Origin: Coraliomargarita algicola
GTDB taxonomy: Bacteria > Verrucomicrobiota > Verrucomicrobiia > Opitutales > Coraliomargaritaceae
Reading direction: 5' to 3'
DNA length: 64,000 nucleotides
Assembly: GCF_033878955.1 (NCBI RefSeq)
Contig: NZ_CP138858.1
Location: 1,674,001 to 1,738,000, forward strand
The first letter of the stretch is position 1. Each line of letters opens with the position of its first letter. Below the pieces are notes generated by a model, which was not told where the DNA came from, did no database searches, and saw only the letters and a list, made by a program, of their open reading frames with translations. Of this stretch, positions 28,156 through 39,120 are shown piece after piece. The position numbers and the translations under genes were made by a program.

Positions 28156-29256
28156 TCACTCGACCTGCAGTATTAAACCTTTGAGGTAGCGGCTCTCAGG
28201 AAAGTTCAACAAAACAGGAAAATCGAAAGGCTGTGCGGTGCGGGCAAAGATGCGGGCTTCGCGCCCCGCAGCACTCGCTGCCTGCGCCACCACGGCTTCG
28301 AATGCAGCAGCCGTGGTCGTGGTAGAGCGACAGTAAGTCGCCAGCAGCCCGCCCTCCGGCAGACAAGTAAATGCACTGGTATGCAGCGCCTCTACCCGAA
28401 CAGCATCGAAAGCTTCCGTATGTGGCGGATCGAGAATAATCGCATCCAAATCGCCGACACCACGCTCTGCCAAAAATGCAGCCACATCGGCATCGATGGT
28501 TTCCACAAAACAGTTGTTCTTTTGCGCCTGCGCACCGATTGCTTTAATGCAAATTTCCGAGCAATCGACCGCCACCACGTGCTCGGCTCCATTGCGTGCC
28601 GCTTGTAGTGCAAAGGCACCGCTGTGTGCGTAGCCATCCAGCACCGTACGACCTTCACACAAGCTGCCGACGAGGGCGTGTTGCTCACGCTGATCCAGAT
28701 AAAAACGCGGCTTTTCCGTGTTGAGCAGATCGATCCGATAGGCGATGCCGTCGATCTCGATCCAGCGTGCTTTAAGATTTTGCCCGCTCAAAGTCTGTGC
28801 GGTCCCCGGCTTCAAAAATACAATTTCCTTCGGCTCACAGGCTTCCTTCAGCGACTCCACAATCGCATCCATCACAGCATCCACAACTGGGTGCGTCGAA
28901 GTCACCGTGAGCACCCCGTCGTATAGCTCCACTTCGAGACCGGGCAAATAGTCGGCATCCGAGCAGATCAGACGCTGGCAATGCTCATCGCTGCGGCGGG
29001 CCAGCGCATCGTTGATCGCGCCCGCGAGATAGGCACCGTCAAAATGTGCCCCTTCGGCATAGCTGAAACGTCGCCATGCAGCCGACGGATCACGGGGATC
29101 GAACAGACCGCTTCCAAGCACTTGACCAGAAACATCGAGTAAGGTCGCCACACAGGGAGCTTCCGGCAACGGGCCAGAGAGTGCCTCCAACGAAACCCAC
29201 GGGTGCCCCGCGCCTTGAGCGGCCCCAGTCAGTTGAATACTAGTTAAATTTTCCAT
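28156..29256 (-). CDS. Class I SAM-dependent rRNA methyltransferase, RlmI-like
   Basis: A 366-residue protein related to RlmI, the 23S rRNA m5C methyltransferase. An N-terminal PUA-like part (HPWVSLEALSG, VLGSGLFDPRDPSAAWR) is followed by a central domain and a Rossmann methyltransferase. The SAM motif is LDGYAHSGAFALQAARNGA, motif IV is AIILDPPHTEAF, and a candidate catalytic cysteine is in LATYCRSTTT. The exact modified base is not certain. It lies 10 bases after lptG in the same orientation, so the two are probably co-transcribed. Confidence 0.85.
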   Translation of the reverse strand: MENLTSIQLTGAAQGAGHPWVSLEALSGPLPEAPCVATLLDVSGQVLGSGLFDPRDPSAAWRRFSYAEGAHFDGAYLAGAINDALARRSDEHCQRLICSDADYLPGLEVELYDGVLTVTSTHPVVDAVMDAIVESLKEACEPKEIVFLKPGTAQTLSGQNLKARWIEIDGIAYRIDLLNTEKPRFYLDQREQHALVGSLCEGRTVLDGYAHSGAFALQAARNGAEHVVAVDCSEICIKAIGAQAQKNNCFVETIDADVAAFLAERGVGDLDAIILDPPHTEAFDAVRVEALHTSAFTCLPEGGLLATYCRSTTTTAAAFEAVVAQAASAAGREARIFARTAQPFDFPVLLNFPESRYLKGLILQVE

Positions 29257-29266
29257 AAGTCTAAAA

Positions 29267-30379
29267 TCAGCGAGCCTTAATAAACAAGCGGGCTGACAGC
29301 GCCAGCATCACTAAATTCGGAATCCATGCGGCCAGCATCGCGGAAACGAGCTGACGCTCTCCCAGAATCGATGCGACGCTCATTAAGACATAAAAAATCG
29401 CAAAGAACCCCATCGCCTTGGAGACACCAATCATAGGATTCGTGCGAACGCCCGCAACCGCAAATGGCACCGCAATGCCAACCACGACCAAGCAACTGAA
29501 AGGTGCCGCCAACAAGGAATAATACTGCACCAAGTAGGCACGCACAGACGGATTCTCCTCTGGCGTTACGGTATCTATTATACGCTTCAATTCGTTGAGC
29601 GAGAGCTCCTTGGGCTTCTTATGCAGCGCCAGCATGAGCGTGGGATCTTCGTCAAAGTCCTCGAACTTCTTTTCTTTAAACGTAAGTGCACGCAACGGAT
29701 CGCCCGTCTCGGGGTCCAGCATCAGCTCACGCCCATTGATAAAGACCCAACTGCCTTGAGTATTATCGAAATAGGCCTCACTGGCTGAAATGCGGCTGAG
29801 CTCTTGCCCGGACTGATCACGACTGTGCACGTTCACCCCCAGCCCCAGCCAAGCCCGCTCACTGAAGCGATTCATAAACCACAAACGCCCATCTTTGAGG
29901 TTATCAAATCCAAGATTGTAAATCAGCCCCACCTCGCGCGCATCCTGCTCCACTTCATCGGCCGCAAACTCAAGATTATCAAAAAATGTGCGCGACTGCT
30001 CCACCGATTTCGGAATGACCGAAGCGGTCAGGTAAAACAGCAAGGCAGTGAGCAGCAGGCCAGCGCCCCACAGGGAGCGACTGATCCGGAAGAGGCTCGC
30101 CCCGGATGCACGCATCGCGATGATTTCATTATTCCGGTGTAAGGTGCCAAGCGTAAACAGTAGCGATACCAGTAATGCGATGGGCAAAATAGCAGGTAAA
30201 TAACTCGGCAAAGCCAGACTGTAATAAAAAAGTATTTGCTGAAAACTGGCATCGGTATCCAGCAAGTCGGGCAAGGAGTCATACATGTTCTGCAGAATCA
30301 GAATACCGATAATCACGCCCATTGTGAGCGTGAAACCAATAAGCCATTCCTTCAAAACATAGCGATCAATCAAAGACAT
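29267..30379 (-). CDS. lptG: LptF/LptG family permease (probably LptG)
   Basis: A 370-residue inner-membrane permease of the YjgP/YjgQ family, part of the LptB2FG machine that extracts LPS for transport. Start ATG 30379 gives MSLIDRYVLKEWLIGFTLTM, typical of LptG/F. Three N-terminal membrane helices, a periplasmic beta-jellyroll (about 130-260, including GRLWFMNRFSERAW) and three C-terminal helices are visible. Only one such gene is in the window, so LptG versus LptF is a judgement. It is divergent from the NSS transporter by 96 bases and is followed by the rRNA methyltransferase. Confidence 0.83.
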   Translation of the reverse strand: MSLIDRYVLKEWLIGFTLTMGVIIGILILQNMYDSLPDLLDTDASFQQILFYYSLALPSYLPAILPIALLVSLLFTLGTLHRNNEIIAMRASGASLFRISRSLWGAGLLLTALLFYLTASVIPKSVEQSRTFFDNLEFAADEVEQDAREVGLIYNLGFDNLKDGRLWFMNRFSERAWLGLGVNVHSRDQSGQELSRISASEAYFDNTQGSWVFINGRELMLDPETGDPLRALTFKEKKFEDFDEDPTLMLALHKKPKELSLNELKRIIDTVTPEENPSVRAYLVQYYSLLAAPFSCLVVVGIAVPFAVAGVRTNPMIGVSKAMGFFAIFYVLMSVASILGERQLVSAMLAAWIPNLVMLALSARLFIKAR

Positions 30380-30475
30380 TCCGCGATCTAAAAGCCCCCG
30401 CTGCGTAAAGTCACTCCGATAGCTTGGATTTTTTTCTGGCGCAGAGCCCCTAGCGGTCACTTGATACTATTCAAG

Positions 30476-32194
30476 ATGGTTAAACGAATCAAAGAATCCT
30501 GGAACTCGCGACTCGGTGTCATTTTAGCGGTCGCGGGTAGTGCCGTGGGGCTGGGCAATTTCCTACGCTTCCCCGGACAAGCAGCGGAATACGGCGGTGG
30601 TGCCTTCATGTTGGCCTACTTTATCTCTTTTCTCCTAATCGGGCTGCCCATCTGTTGGGCGGAATGGATCATGGGCCGCCATGGCGGACAGGCTGGCTTT
30701 AATTCATGCCCAGGCATCTTCAACTACATCACCCGTCATCCGGCCTTCAAATACGTCGGCGTGATCGGGGTGTTGATTCCGGTAATCATCTACATGTATT
30801 ATGTGTATATCGAAGCCTGGTGCCTCGGCTATGCAGTCAATTTTCTAACGGGAGACATGGACTTCGCCACAGTCGAGCAATCCGGCGAATTCTGGGGCAA
30901 TTTCATCGGCATCGGCGCAGACGGCAGTGCGCTGGGCTTTGGCCTGCAGCAAGTAGGATTTTACCTCCTACTGGTGTTCCTTTTGAACTTTATTCTGATT
31001 TATCGCGGCATCTCCAAGGGGATTGAATTGTTCTGCAAATATGCGATGCCAACCCTGGTATTCATCGCGTTCATCATTCTGCTACGGGTATTGACACTGG
31101 GCACCCCAGACGCCGAGCACCCCGCGCGTAACGTAAGTAACGGCTTGGGCTTCATGTGGAACCCGGTCAAACACGTGGTCGAACTCAAAGACGAGACCGG
31201 AGAGTGGATCGTAGATCGCGAGGTCGTCGACGAACAGCGCCTGGCCGCCGTGAACGCCGCCGCTGCCAATAGCGAGACCATGCGCGTGCGCCATATTTCA
31301 ATGCGCCAACAATTACTCAACCCACAGCTGTGGTTAGCGGCGGCGGGACAAATCTTCTTCTCTCTCTCGGTGGGCTTTGGCGTAATCATCACCTACTCCA
31401 GCTATATGTCGAAAAACGACGACGTGGTGCTCAGTGGCCTGGCGGCCACCAGTGCCAACGAGTTTTGTGAAGTCGCCTTGGGTGGACTGATCACCCTGCC
31501 TGCGGCGGTCACTTTTCTCGGCGTCGCTGGCGTCGCGGGCATGGGCACCTTCGGACTAGGCTTTAATGTGCTACCAATGGTCTTTGCCAATATGGCTTTT
31601 GGCGAAATATTTGGCTTTCTGTTTTTCTTCCTGCTGTTCCTCGCAGCTGTTACCAGCTCGCTGTCCATGCTACAACCGGGCATCGCGTTCCTAGAAGAAG
31701 CGATGAAAATCAACCGCAAACAATCGGTCGCACTACTGGGTTTGATCACAGCGATCGGCTGCGGCTTCGTCGTCTACTTCAGTAAAGATGTGAAAGCGCT
31801 CGACACCATGGACTTCTGGGTCGGCACTTTCCTGATCTTCATACTCGCGACCATGCAAATCATTATTTTTGGCTGGATGCTGGGAGCCGAGAAAGGCCTG
31901 GAATTATCGCATCAAGGTGCCGCCATCCGTATCCCACGCTTTTTCACGTTTGTGATGAAATATGTCAGCCCAAGTTTGCTACTAATCATTTTTGCGCTGT
32001 GGATGGCCACAAATATATTTGGGGTCAATCTCAGCACCGGCGAAGCCCATTATAGTAGCTATGTAGTCGATCTTTTTATAGAGCCCAATACCGTGGCACG
32101 CTTAAGTGTAGGACTGATCTTACTCGTAGCGGCGCTATTTACCATAATCACCGTAATCAACCCTGGCTACAAAAACCTTAAGAAGGGAAAATAA
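30476..32194 (+). CDS. Sodium-dependent transporter, NSS/SNF family
   Basis: A 572-residue Na+-coupled amino-acid-type transporter. TM1 with the unwound substrate/sodium site is VAGSAVGLGNFLRFPGQAAEYGGGAF. About 12 hydrophobic segments follow; TM6 FFSLSVGFGVIITYSSY is also typical. A 60-residue charged loop (about 215-285) sits between TM5 and TM6. The start is ATG 30476; an in-frame TTG lies 5 codons earlier. The next gene, 3 bases downstream, encodes a tiny MetS-like membrane peptide, which suggests a methionine/alanine-type importer of the MetPS kind; substrate is inferred only. Confidence 0.88.
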   Translation: MVKRIKESWNSRLGVILAVAGSAVGLGNFLRFPGQAAEYGGGAFMLAYFISFLLIGLPICWAEWIMGRHGGQAGFNSCPGIFNYITRHPAFKYVGVIGVLIPVIIYMYYVYIEAWCLGYAVNFLTGDMDFATVEQSGEFWGNFIGIGADGSALGFGLQQVGFYLLLVFLLNFILIYRGISKGIELFCKYAMPTLVFIAFIILLRVLTLGTPDAEHPARNVSNGLGFMWNPVKHVVELKDETGEWIVDREVVDEQRLAAVNAAAANSETMRVRHISMRQQLLNPQLWLAAAGQIFFSLSVGFGVIITYSSYMSKNDDVVLSGLAATSANEFCEVALGGLITLPAAVTFLGVAGVAGMGTFGLGFNVLPMVFANMAFGEIFGFLFFFLLFLAAVTSSLSMLQPGIAFLEEAMKINRKQSVALLGLITAIGCGFVVYFSKDVKALDTMDFWVGTFLIFILATMQIIIFGWMLGAEKGLELSHQGAAIRIPRFFTFVMKYVSPSLLLIIFALWMATNIFGVNLSTGEAHYSSYVVDLFIEPNTVARLSVGLILLVAALFTIITVINPGYKNLKKGK

Positions 32195-32197
32195 ACT

Positions 32198-32344
32198 ATG
32201 ACAACCGCAGGCTGGATAATCATGACACTCTCTGTAGGCTCGGTCAGCGCCCTACTCTTTTGGTGCGTCTATAAAGTAATGACGACGCCGGATGAGACCG
32301 AACACATCCATGGATTCGAACAAGAAACCCCGGATAACGACTAA
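32198..32344 (+). CDS. MetS-like small subunit of the NSS transporter
   Basis: A 48-residue peptide starting MTTAGWIIMTLSVGSVSALL, with one membrane helix (about 5-27) and an acidic tail (TPDETEHIHGFEQETPDND). It begins 3 bases after the transporter stop. This size, the MTT.. start, the single helix and the position match the small subunit MetS found with NSS methionine/alanine importers (MetP). No obvious Shine-Dalgarno sequence beyond AAGAAGGG within the end of the preceding gene. It is too short for many gene callers. Confidence 0.8.
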   Translation: MTTAGWIIMTLSVGSVSALLFWCVYKVMTTPDETEHIHGFEQETPDND

Positions 32345-32347
32345 AAA

Positions 32348-32746
32348 TCACAAATTAAAAGCATCTCGAAAGACGTCGCGGGCAGTTTCAAACTCAAGCC
32401 GAATGGTCGCCTCAATTTGAGAGATGTCAGTCAGTTGCTTCTCATCGATCGCTTGCTCGATCCCGCGATAGAAAGATGCCAAGCGTGCCAGCCCCATATT
32501 CCCCGCACTGCCTGCGATAAAGTGCACGATATTGCGTAACTGCAATACATCGCCCTGCGCACAAACTTCTGGCAACAACTCCAGCTTGGCAGCACTCTCA
32601 TTGGCAAACAGGTCAAATAGCTCAGCCGCCAGCGCCTGATCGATTTCATCTTCGTCCCCCATAATCAGCATATCAAGCTGCTCTCGGTCTAATATAAGAC
32701 TGTTCTCGTCATAGTGGACGTGATTGATTTTTGGTGCTTCAGACAT
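32348..32746 (-). CDS. HPt (histidine phosphotransfer) domain protein
   Basis: A 132-residue stand-alone HPt protein. The helical core holds the phospho-acceptor motif VHFIAGSAGNMGLARL with His75; the lysine usual at HxxKG is alanine here. An N-terminal 20-residue extension precedes the bundle. It would relay phosphate between a hybrid kinase and a response regulator, but no such partners are in the window. It is convergent with the MetS-like gene, with 3 bases between stops. Confidence 0.83.
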   Translation of the reverse strand: MSEAPKINHVHYDENSLILDREQLDMLIMGDEDEIDQALAAELFDLFANESAAKLELLPEVCAQGDVLQLRNIVHFIAGSAGNMGLARLASFYRGIEQAIDEKQLTDISQIEATIRLEFETARDVFRDAFNL

Positions 32747-32809
32747 CTTAATAATGGGTCCAATCCTGCGGAGGTCTACGGACGCGCAGCGAGAATAGGC
32801 ATAATTTGT

Positions 32810-34015
32810 TCACAGAATGTGTTCGACAGTCTGCTCGGCTTGCAATCTTTCAATCGAGCTCTCTGCCAATTCGCGCCCATAATCCTTACGACGCATAAAC
32901 TCAAACATCGCATCCGCTAATGCGTCTGGACTGTCAGCCTGAAACAACAATGCATTTTGCTGATGCTCCAAGATTTCCTGATTACCGCCCACATCCGCCA
33001 CTATGCACGGAAGTTTCGATAGCATCGCTTCCAGCACCGTCATAGAAAAAGGCTCTCCATAACGACTCGTATACAGCAATGCGTCATAATTAGCATAATG
33101 ATCTGCCAACTCCCCGGGTCGAATGCCCCGCATCGTCACTTGATCAATGAGTCCGGCCGTTTGTATTCGCTCGCGCTTAGCCTTGCGCTCGCTAGGCTCC
33201 CCCATCGCAAAAAGATCGAGCGACACGTTGATACCGCGCTGTTTTAAAATACCGACTGCATCCACCGCAATATCCGCTCCCTTCGCTTCCGTCAGTCGTC
33301 CCGCCCAAACAAAACGGCGGCGCGTCACATACCGTTCCTTAGGCGTAATCATTCGCGCATCGATCGCAGGGTAGATAATCGGCAATGTTTCGACCTGCTT
33401 CAGTCCCGCTTCGATCAACTGCTCACGCAGCCAACGACTCGCGACGTAGCTTCCATCCAAACGCAATTGATGCACCTCACCGATTGGCATCCTACCCAAC
33501 ACGGCCCGCGCCTTCCCCACGCAGCGCAGCAACCCACGATAGAATTTGGAACGCTTGCTTAAATTATCGAACCACCAACAATACCAAGGATCACGATTGA
33601 ACAACTCTGGCAGCAGCCAATCCATATGCAAATCGTAAACGAGCCGATGCCCTTTATTTTGCAAGCGAAACAATAGAGACTTCGAAAGGTCGCGCATATT
33701 CCAGACATAGATAACATCGGGCGCAAATCGGCGAATGCGATAATCAAGTGCTTCTGCATTGATTCGCTCATGTGCATACGTCGCGGCATACGACCGCCCC
33801 AACTGCGATTCTGCCAAAGCACTGGGATAGAGCCGTAGCTCTCGGAAAACCCCTTTTTCACCGACCACGCCCATCGGAGGCAAGCGATGATTGGAAGTCA
33901 GCACCTGTATCTGGTGACCATGGCGCACCAAAGCCTGCACAGTCTGACGACAGCGTTCATCATGCCCACTATACCCGAGAGGCGGGTAGACAGACGTTAG
34001 TACTAGTATTCTCAC
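32810..34015 (-). CDS. Glycosyltransferase family 4
   Basis: A 401-residue GT-B glycosyltransferase. The N-terminal domain starts RILVLTSVYPPLGYSGHDER; the C-terminal donor-binding domain contains FVWAGRLTEAKGADIAVDA and the GT4 motif YGEPFSMTVLEAMLSKLPCIV with the EX7E spacing. I chose GTG 34015 as start; a TTG three codons upstream (34024) is in frame. The gene stands alone between the HPt gene and a 395-base gap, apart from the exopolysaccharide locus. Sugar specificity is unknown. Confidence 0.83.
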   Translation of the reverse strand: MRILVLTSVYPPLGYSGHDERCRQTVQALVRHGHQIQVLTSNHRLPPMGVVGEKGVFRELRLYPSALAESQLGRSYAATYAHERINAEALDYRIRRFAPDVIYVWNMRDLSKSLLFRLQNKGHRLVYDLHMDWLLPELFNRDPWYCWWFDNLSKRSKFYRGLLRCVGKARAVLGRMPIGEVHQLRLDGSYVASRWLREQLIEAGLKQVETLPIIYPAIDARMITPKERYVTRRRFVWAGRLTEAKGADIAVDAVGILKQRGINVSLDLFAMGEPSERKAKRERIQTAGLIDQVTMRGIRPGELADHYANYDALLYTSRYGEPFSMTVLEAMLSKLPCIVADVGGNQEILEHQQNALLFQADSPDALADAMFEFMRRKDYGRELAESSIERLQAEQTVEHIL

Positions 34016-34410
34016 AGGTGGCAATCAGTCATCCAAGTCAGCACCAATCCAGCCAAATCTTAACAAATAGCGAGATTTTACCTTAATTTATATTTAATCG
34101 AAAGCACGTTAGCCGACGACTAATCCAGAAAAACTTCAACGATACCCACCGCAAAGATCATTAATCGACAAAGCATAAACTAACTAGCCCATACGTCATA
34201 TCGCAGAACCAGATAAGTCCTGTATACACATCGGCCGCCCCGGATAAAAGGCCGTTCACACCTCAAACAAAGGCATCGGCAGCCAGATTGACAATTTTCA
34301 TAAGCTTGTAAAATAGACACATGCAAACGGAGCCAGCTTTCTTTGCGCTTGCTGAAAGCTAGGGACATTGGCCTAATCTACACTACAAACGTCGATCACC
34401 CACACGAAAC
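34016..34410. other. Gene-poor stretch of 395 bases
   Basis: No convincing gene on either strand. It contains a perfect TTGACA followed 15 bases later by TAAAAT (listed separately) and a 7-bp inverted repeat AGCTTTC/GAAAGCT at 34335-34360 with a 12-base loop. It is A/T-rich in its first 100 bases. Confidence 0.6.
34288..34314 (+). promoter_or_regulatory. Candidate sigma-70-type promoter for the GYF_2 gene
   Basis: TTGACA at 34288 and TGTAAAAT ending at 34314, spaced 15 bases (short of the usual 17). The start of transcription would lie about 90 bases before the GYF_2 gene. It rests on motif reading only. Confidence 0.35.
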
Positions 34411-35214
34411 ATGCCCGACTACTACATAAGAACACCTGAGCAAGACGAGTCACGCGGGCCCTTTGATATTTCGAAGCTGCTCACGCTGGCTGAAGCGGGT
34501 CAGGTCACCCCAAACACGCTTTATTACGACGAAGACAAGGAGGAATGGACTCCCCTCGCCCTCAATGAAACGCTCAGCGCTCAAGTCTTTCCAGAACGCG
34601 ACAAACTGACACTCAGAGTCGATGAGTCTAAAAAAGACAAGTCAAAGGGGCGCAGCGAGCAAGGTCTTGATGTGGAGACGATACTTGCTGCCGCCGAAGG
34701 CGATACTGCTGAAAAGCGCAAACTAACTCGTCAAAAAAGAAGCTTCGAACTGGCCGCCAATATTTCATCTTCCGGACTAGGCTTGATGATGGTCTTTTCC
34801 GCACTCTTCATGGTGCTGCCACTGGTCCCCAAGATTCAAATGCTCCTCAACGAGGGCAACGTCGCCTCGATTTTAAACTATCCGAACATTTTAATCGGCA
34901 TATTCGACCTAATAGTGGGGCTACTGCTCTACCTCTCTGTTACCGAAGCCTTTCAAGTGGCACGCGGGCGCGCCATGTTAACACTGGGCTTCGGCGTCTA
35001 TGTCGCGTGGGCACTGGGCGATCCATTGCTTATGGGACTCACGGCATCCGCAGGCATTGGCATTTTCCTCGCGACCATCTCCCAGAGCATGGTCACGATG
35101 CTACTCGCCTTCCTACTCGGGATCGGCGGCAACGGTTACCTCGCCTACTTAGCCTTGAATGGTCGATTTGACGGATTTTTTGACCATATAGTATTGAACT
35201 TAGTCGCAAACTAG
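34411..35214 (+). CDS. GYF_2 (DUF4339) domain membrane protein
   Basis: A 267-residue protein. Residues 3-55 form a GYF_2 domain (YYIRTPEQDESRGPFDISKL ... EEWTPL), a fold that binds proline-rich or phosphopeptide-like partners. A charged linker (about 65-115, rich in K/E) leads to four hydrophobic segments (about 125-150, 160-185, 195-220, 225-250). Function is unknown. The next gene, YihY, begins 18 bases downstream and is probably co-transcribed. Confidence 0.78.
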   Translation: MPDYYIRTPEQDESRGPFDISKLLTLAEAGQVTPNTLYYDEDKEEWTPLALNETLSAQVFPERDKLTLRVDESKKDKSKGRSEQGLDVETILAAAEGDTAEKRKLTRQKRSFELAANISSSGLGLMMVFSALFMVLPLVPKIQMLLNEGNVASILNYPNILIGIFDLIVGLLLYLSVTEAFQVARGRAMLTLGFGVYVAWALGDPLLMGLTASAGIGIFLATISQSMVTMLLAFLLGIGGNGYLAYLALNGRFDGFFDHIVLNLVAN

Positions 35215-35232
35215 GCCGTTTCCGTATCTGTT

Positions 35233-36729
35233 TTGCATACAAAAGAACAAAACTCGATCCTCTCAAAAGTCCGCCGTGGCATAGAACAGCTCAAAACGCA
35301 CACTGCGCGATTACAAGCGCTCATGCGGAAAGACATATGGGAGCTCGAATACCTTGGCCGCCGCACCGTGCGCGCCCGCATGTATCACCTGCTGCGCATT
35401 TTAACCCTCACCGGGCAAGGACTGAAGCGCAACCAACTCCCCATGCAGTCGGCCGCGCTTACATTCTACTCCTCCATTGGCATCGGTCCCATTATTGCAT
35501 TTGGTATCATGATCTCGGGTATTCTGATCGATCGTGACATCTCCGATCCCAACGCAGACCACCACGATAGCGTCATTGTCAAAAAAATCACTGAAATTAT
35601 AGCCTTCGCCGCCCCACAAGTCGCGGTGACGGTGAATGAAAACGGCGACAGCGACACACGAACCGAGCTCGCTCCCGAACTGCTCGACCTCATCAGCAAC
35701 TTCAGCTCCGTTGCCAAATCTGGAACCGTCGGCGTCATTGGCACCCTGGTCTTACTCTTCATCTGCTTACGCGTACTCACTTCGATCGAAAGCTCCTTTA
35801 ACACACTGTGGGGCGTCGAAAAAGGACGCAATTTCACCGAACGCATCGTCACCTACTGGACCTTCATCAGCTTAGGCGCACTCATCGGCACCGCCGCAAT
35901 CTCGCTTCAGGTATTAAACGTCTTCATCCGCTTCGCGGAAAATCTTCCTTTTGGCGCCACGATCACCGCCGTAATCCAGTTCTTTCTGCCACTGCTCACG
36001 CTGATAATGATCACCCTACTGCTGGCCGCGTTTCTGCGTTTCATTCCCAACACTCAGGTGCAATGGCGCCCCGCATTACTCGGTTCCTTGCTCGTTGTCG
36101 CCCTACTGCAGATCTACAAAACACTCTCCTTTCTCTATGTGCAGCAAGTTGTCAGCAATAACAGTCTTTACGGCTCAGTGGGCATCATTGTGGTACTCAT
36201 GCTCGGCCTCTACGTGTTCTGGCTCTTAATTTTACTCGGCGGCCAAGTAACCTACGCGGTGCAGAATGCCGATTTCCTGACCAATGAAAACGCTTGGCAA
36301 AATACCAGCGAGCGCTCCCGCGAGTTAATCTCCCTCGATGTGCTGCTCATCGTCATGCGCCGCTTCCACTCGGGACATCCCCCCATCAAAACCAGCGAAT
36401 TACTGAAAAAGCTGCGCATCCCCAGCCACATTCTCAATACCAGTATCAATCGCCTATGCGCCATCGGTTTCCTCAGCCAAATCGAAGACCACAACGCTGA
36501 AGAAGAGCGCGACCATGCCTACCAAGCAGGGTGTCCCGCCGAAAACATCACTCTCGCCGACTTTAAACAGGCCATCGAAACCTTCGGCAATGACGAAGGT
36601 TCCGACATCGTAGCCAGTAGCTCCCCAGCGATTCGCATCTACATCGACGAGGTCCTCGCACTCAAACATTGCCCACGCTCCAAAATGACCTTGGCCGAGC
36701 TGATTGGCCTGAAAGACCCCGCTAGCTAA
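35233..36729 (+). CDS. YihY/BrkB family membrane protein
   Basis: A 498-residue member of the YihY/virulence factor BrkB family (once called ribonuclease BN). The core begins LRILTLTGQGLKRNQLP and ALTFYSSIGIGPIIAF, with six hydrophobic segments to about residue 340. A loop around 115-155 is charged, and a C-terminal 150-residue soluble part looks like a winged-helix arrangement (IKTSELLKKLRIPSHILNTS). The start is uncertain: TTG 35233 gives the full length, while ATG 35323 (MRKDIWELEY) would remove 30 residues without losing family sequence. Confidence 0.82.
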   Translation: MHTKEQNSILSKVRRGIEQLKTHTARLQALMRKDIWELEYLGRRTVRARMYHLLRILTLTGQGLKRNQLPMQSAALTFYSSIGIGPIIAFGIMISGILIDRDISDPNADHHDSVIVKKITEIIAFAAPQVAVTVNENGDSDTRTELAPELLDLISNFSSVAKSGTVGVIGTLVLLFICLRVLTSIESSFNTLWGVEKGRNFTERIVTYWTFISLGALIGTAAISLQVLNVFIRFAENLPFGATITAVIQFFLPLLTLIMITLLLAAFLRFIPNTQVQWRPALLGSLLVVALLQIYKTLSFLYVQQVVSNNSLYGSVGIIVVLMLGLYVFWLLILLGGQVTYAVQNADFLTNENAWQNTSERSRELISLDVLLIVMRRFHSGHPPIKTSELLKKLRIPSHILNTSINRLCAIGFLSQIEDHNAEEERDHAYQAGCPAENITLADFKQAIETFGNDEGSDIVASSSPAIRIYIDEVLALKHCPRSKMTLAELIGLKDPAS

Positions 36730-36794
36730 AGTTAGCAACCAATTGGTTGACAGAGTAGAATGGGCACCTAACCTCACCCGTTTTTTCGTATCTC

Positions 36795-38462
<1,668 letters not shown>

Positions 38463-38472
38463 AACAAGACAC

Positions 38473-38661
38473 ATGGATTGGAGTCAGTTCCAACGAATCG
38501 ACCCCCACCTACTTGTCGGTCTAGTCAACACCGAGCTCCGCAATCACGCGGACTCGTTGGATGACCTATGCCGCACTCACGACATCGATCGAGGTGAGCT
38601 ATGCGCTCACCTCGCCAGTGCGGACTACCACTTTCAAACAGAGCAACAACAGTTCCGCTAA
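38473..38661 (+). CDS. DUF4250 domain small protein
   Basis: A 62-residue soluble protein that matches DUF4250: RIDPHLLVGLVNTELRNHAD, SLDDLCRTHDIDRGEL and a final aromatic-rich DYHFQTEQQQF. Function is unknown. ATG 38473 is 10 bases after the stop of the PpiD-like gene, so it is probably the last cistron of that unit. Confidence 0.8.
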   Translation: MDWSQFQRIDPHLLVGLVNTELRNHADSLDDLCRTHDIDRGELCAHLASADYHFQTEQQQFR

Positions 38662-38685
38662 GTAATCGCGGAGAGAGAGAGTGAT

Positions 38686-38724
38686 GCGACTGTGCGTGAC
38701 TGTGCACGATTGCGCGCGACAGGC
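38686..38724. repeat. Degenerate 10-bp tandem repeat
   Basis: Four successive imperfect 10-base units: GCGACTGTGC, GTGACTGTGC, ACGATTGCGC, GCGACAGGC. It sits directly after the DUF4250 gene and 4 bases before the end of the convergent DUF3568 gene. Confidence 0.6.
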
Positions 38725-38727
38725 ACG

Positions 38728-39120
38728 CTATAGGTATTTCTGAATCGCTTGATTCAAGCGGGAAGCCACCTCTTCGTCCCCAAAGGTGCCCACGCGAATA
38801 CTTAACTCATAATACACGGGCGACTTCACTGCATAGCTCACAGTAATCTTCTGGTCAGCTGCATTCCGAAAAAGATACTTTCCCGCGGTCTGATCGCCCG
38901 AACCATTTATAAACTGTAGCCCAAGTTCTTGGCCCCCAAGCTTGATTGCCCGCTCTAACTGCTCGGGAGTCCCCTCGGCCAGCACCTGCAGATCCCCTAA
39001 GACATAGGCGGTGCTTCCAGCCGCAGCTCCGCCCGCAACAATAGCGACACAACCCGAGAATTGAAAGGTCGCTCCAACAAACAGAGCGGAAAGTAAACTG
39101 AGACGGACTAATCTATTCAT
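38728..39120 (-). CDS. DUF3568 family lipoprotein
   Basis: A 130-residue exported protein, start ATG 39120. A signal peptide ends in the lipobox-like FQFSGC, so it is probably lipid-anchored at Cys24. The AIVAGGAAAGSTAYVLGDL segment and the following beta-rich part (QKITVSYAVKSPVYYELSIR) match DUF3568. Function is unknown. It is convergent with the DUF4250 gene. Confidence 0.78.
   Translation of the reverse strand: MNRLVRLSLLSALFVGATFQFSGCVAIVAGGAAAGSTAYVLGDLQVLAEGTPEQLERAIKLGGQELGLQFINGSGDQTAGKYLFRNAADQKITVSYAVKSPVYYELSIRVGTFGDEEVASRLNQAIQKYL

Noticed and set aside
34180..34368. 62-codon minus-strand frame in the 395-base gap
   Set aside because: Cys/Arg-rich translation with no family resemblance and no start context.
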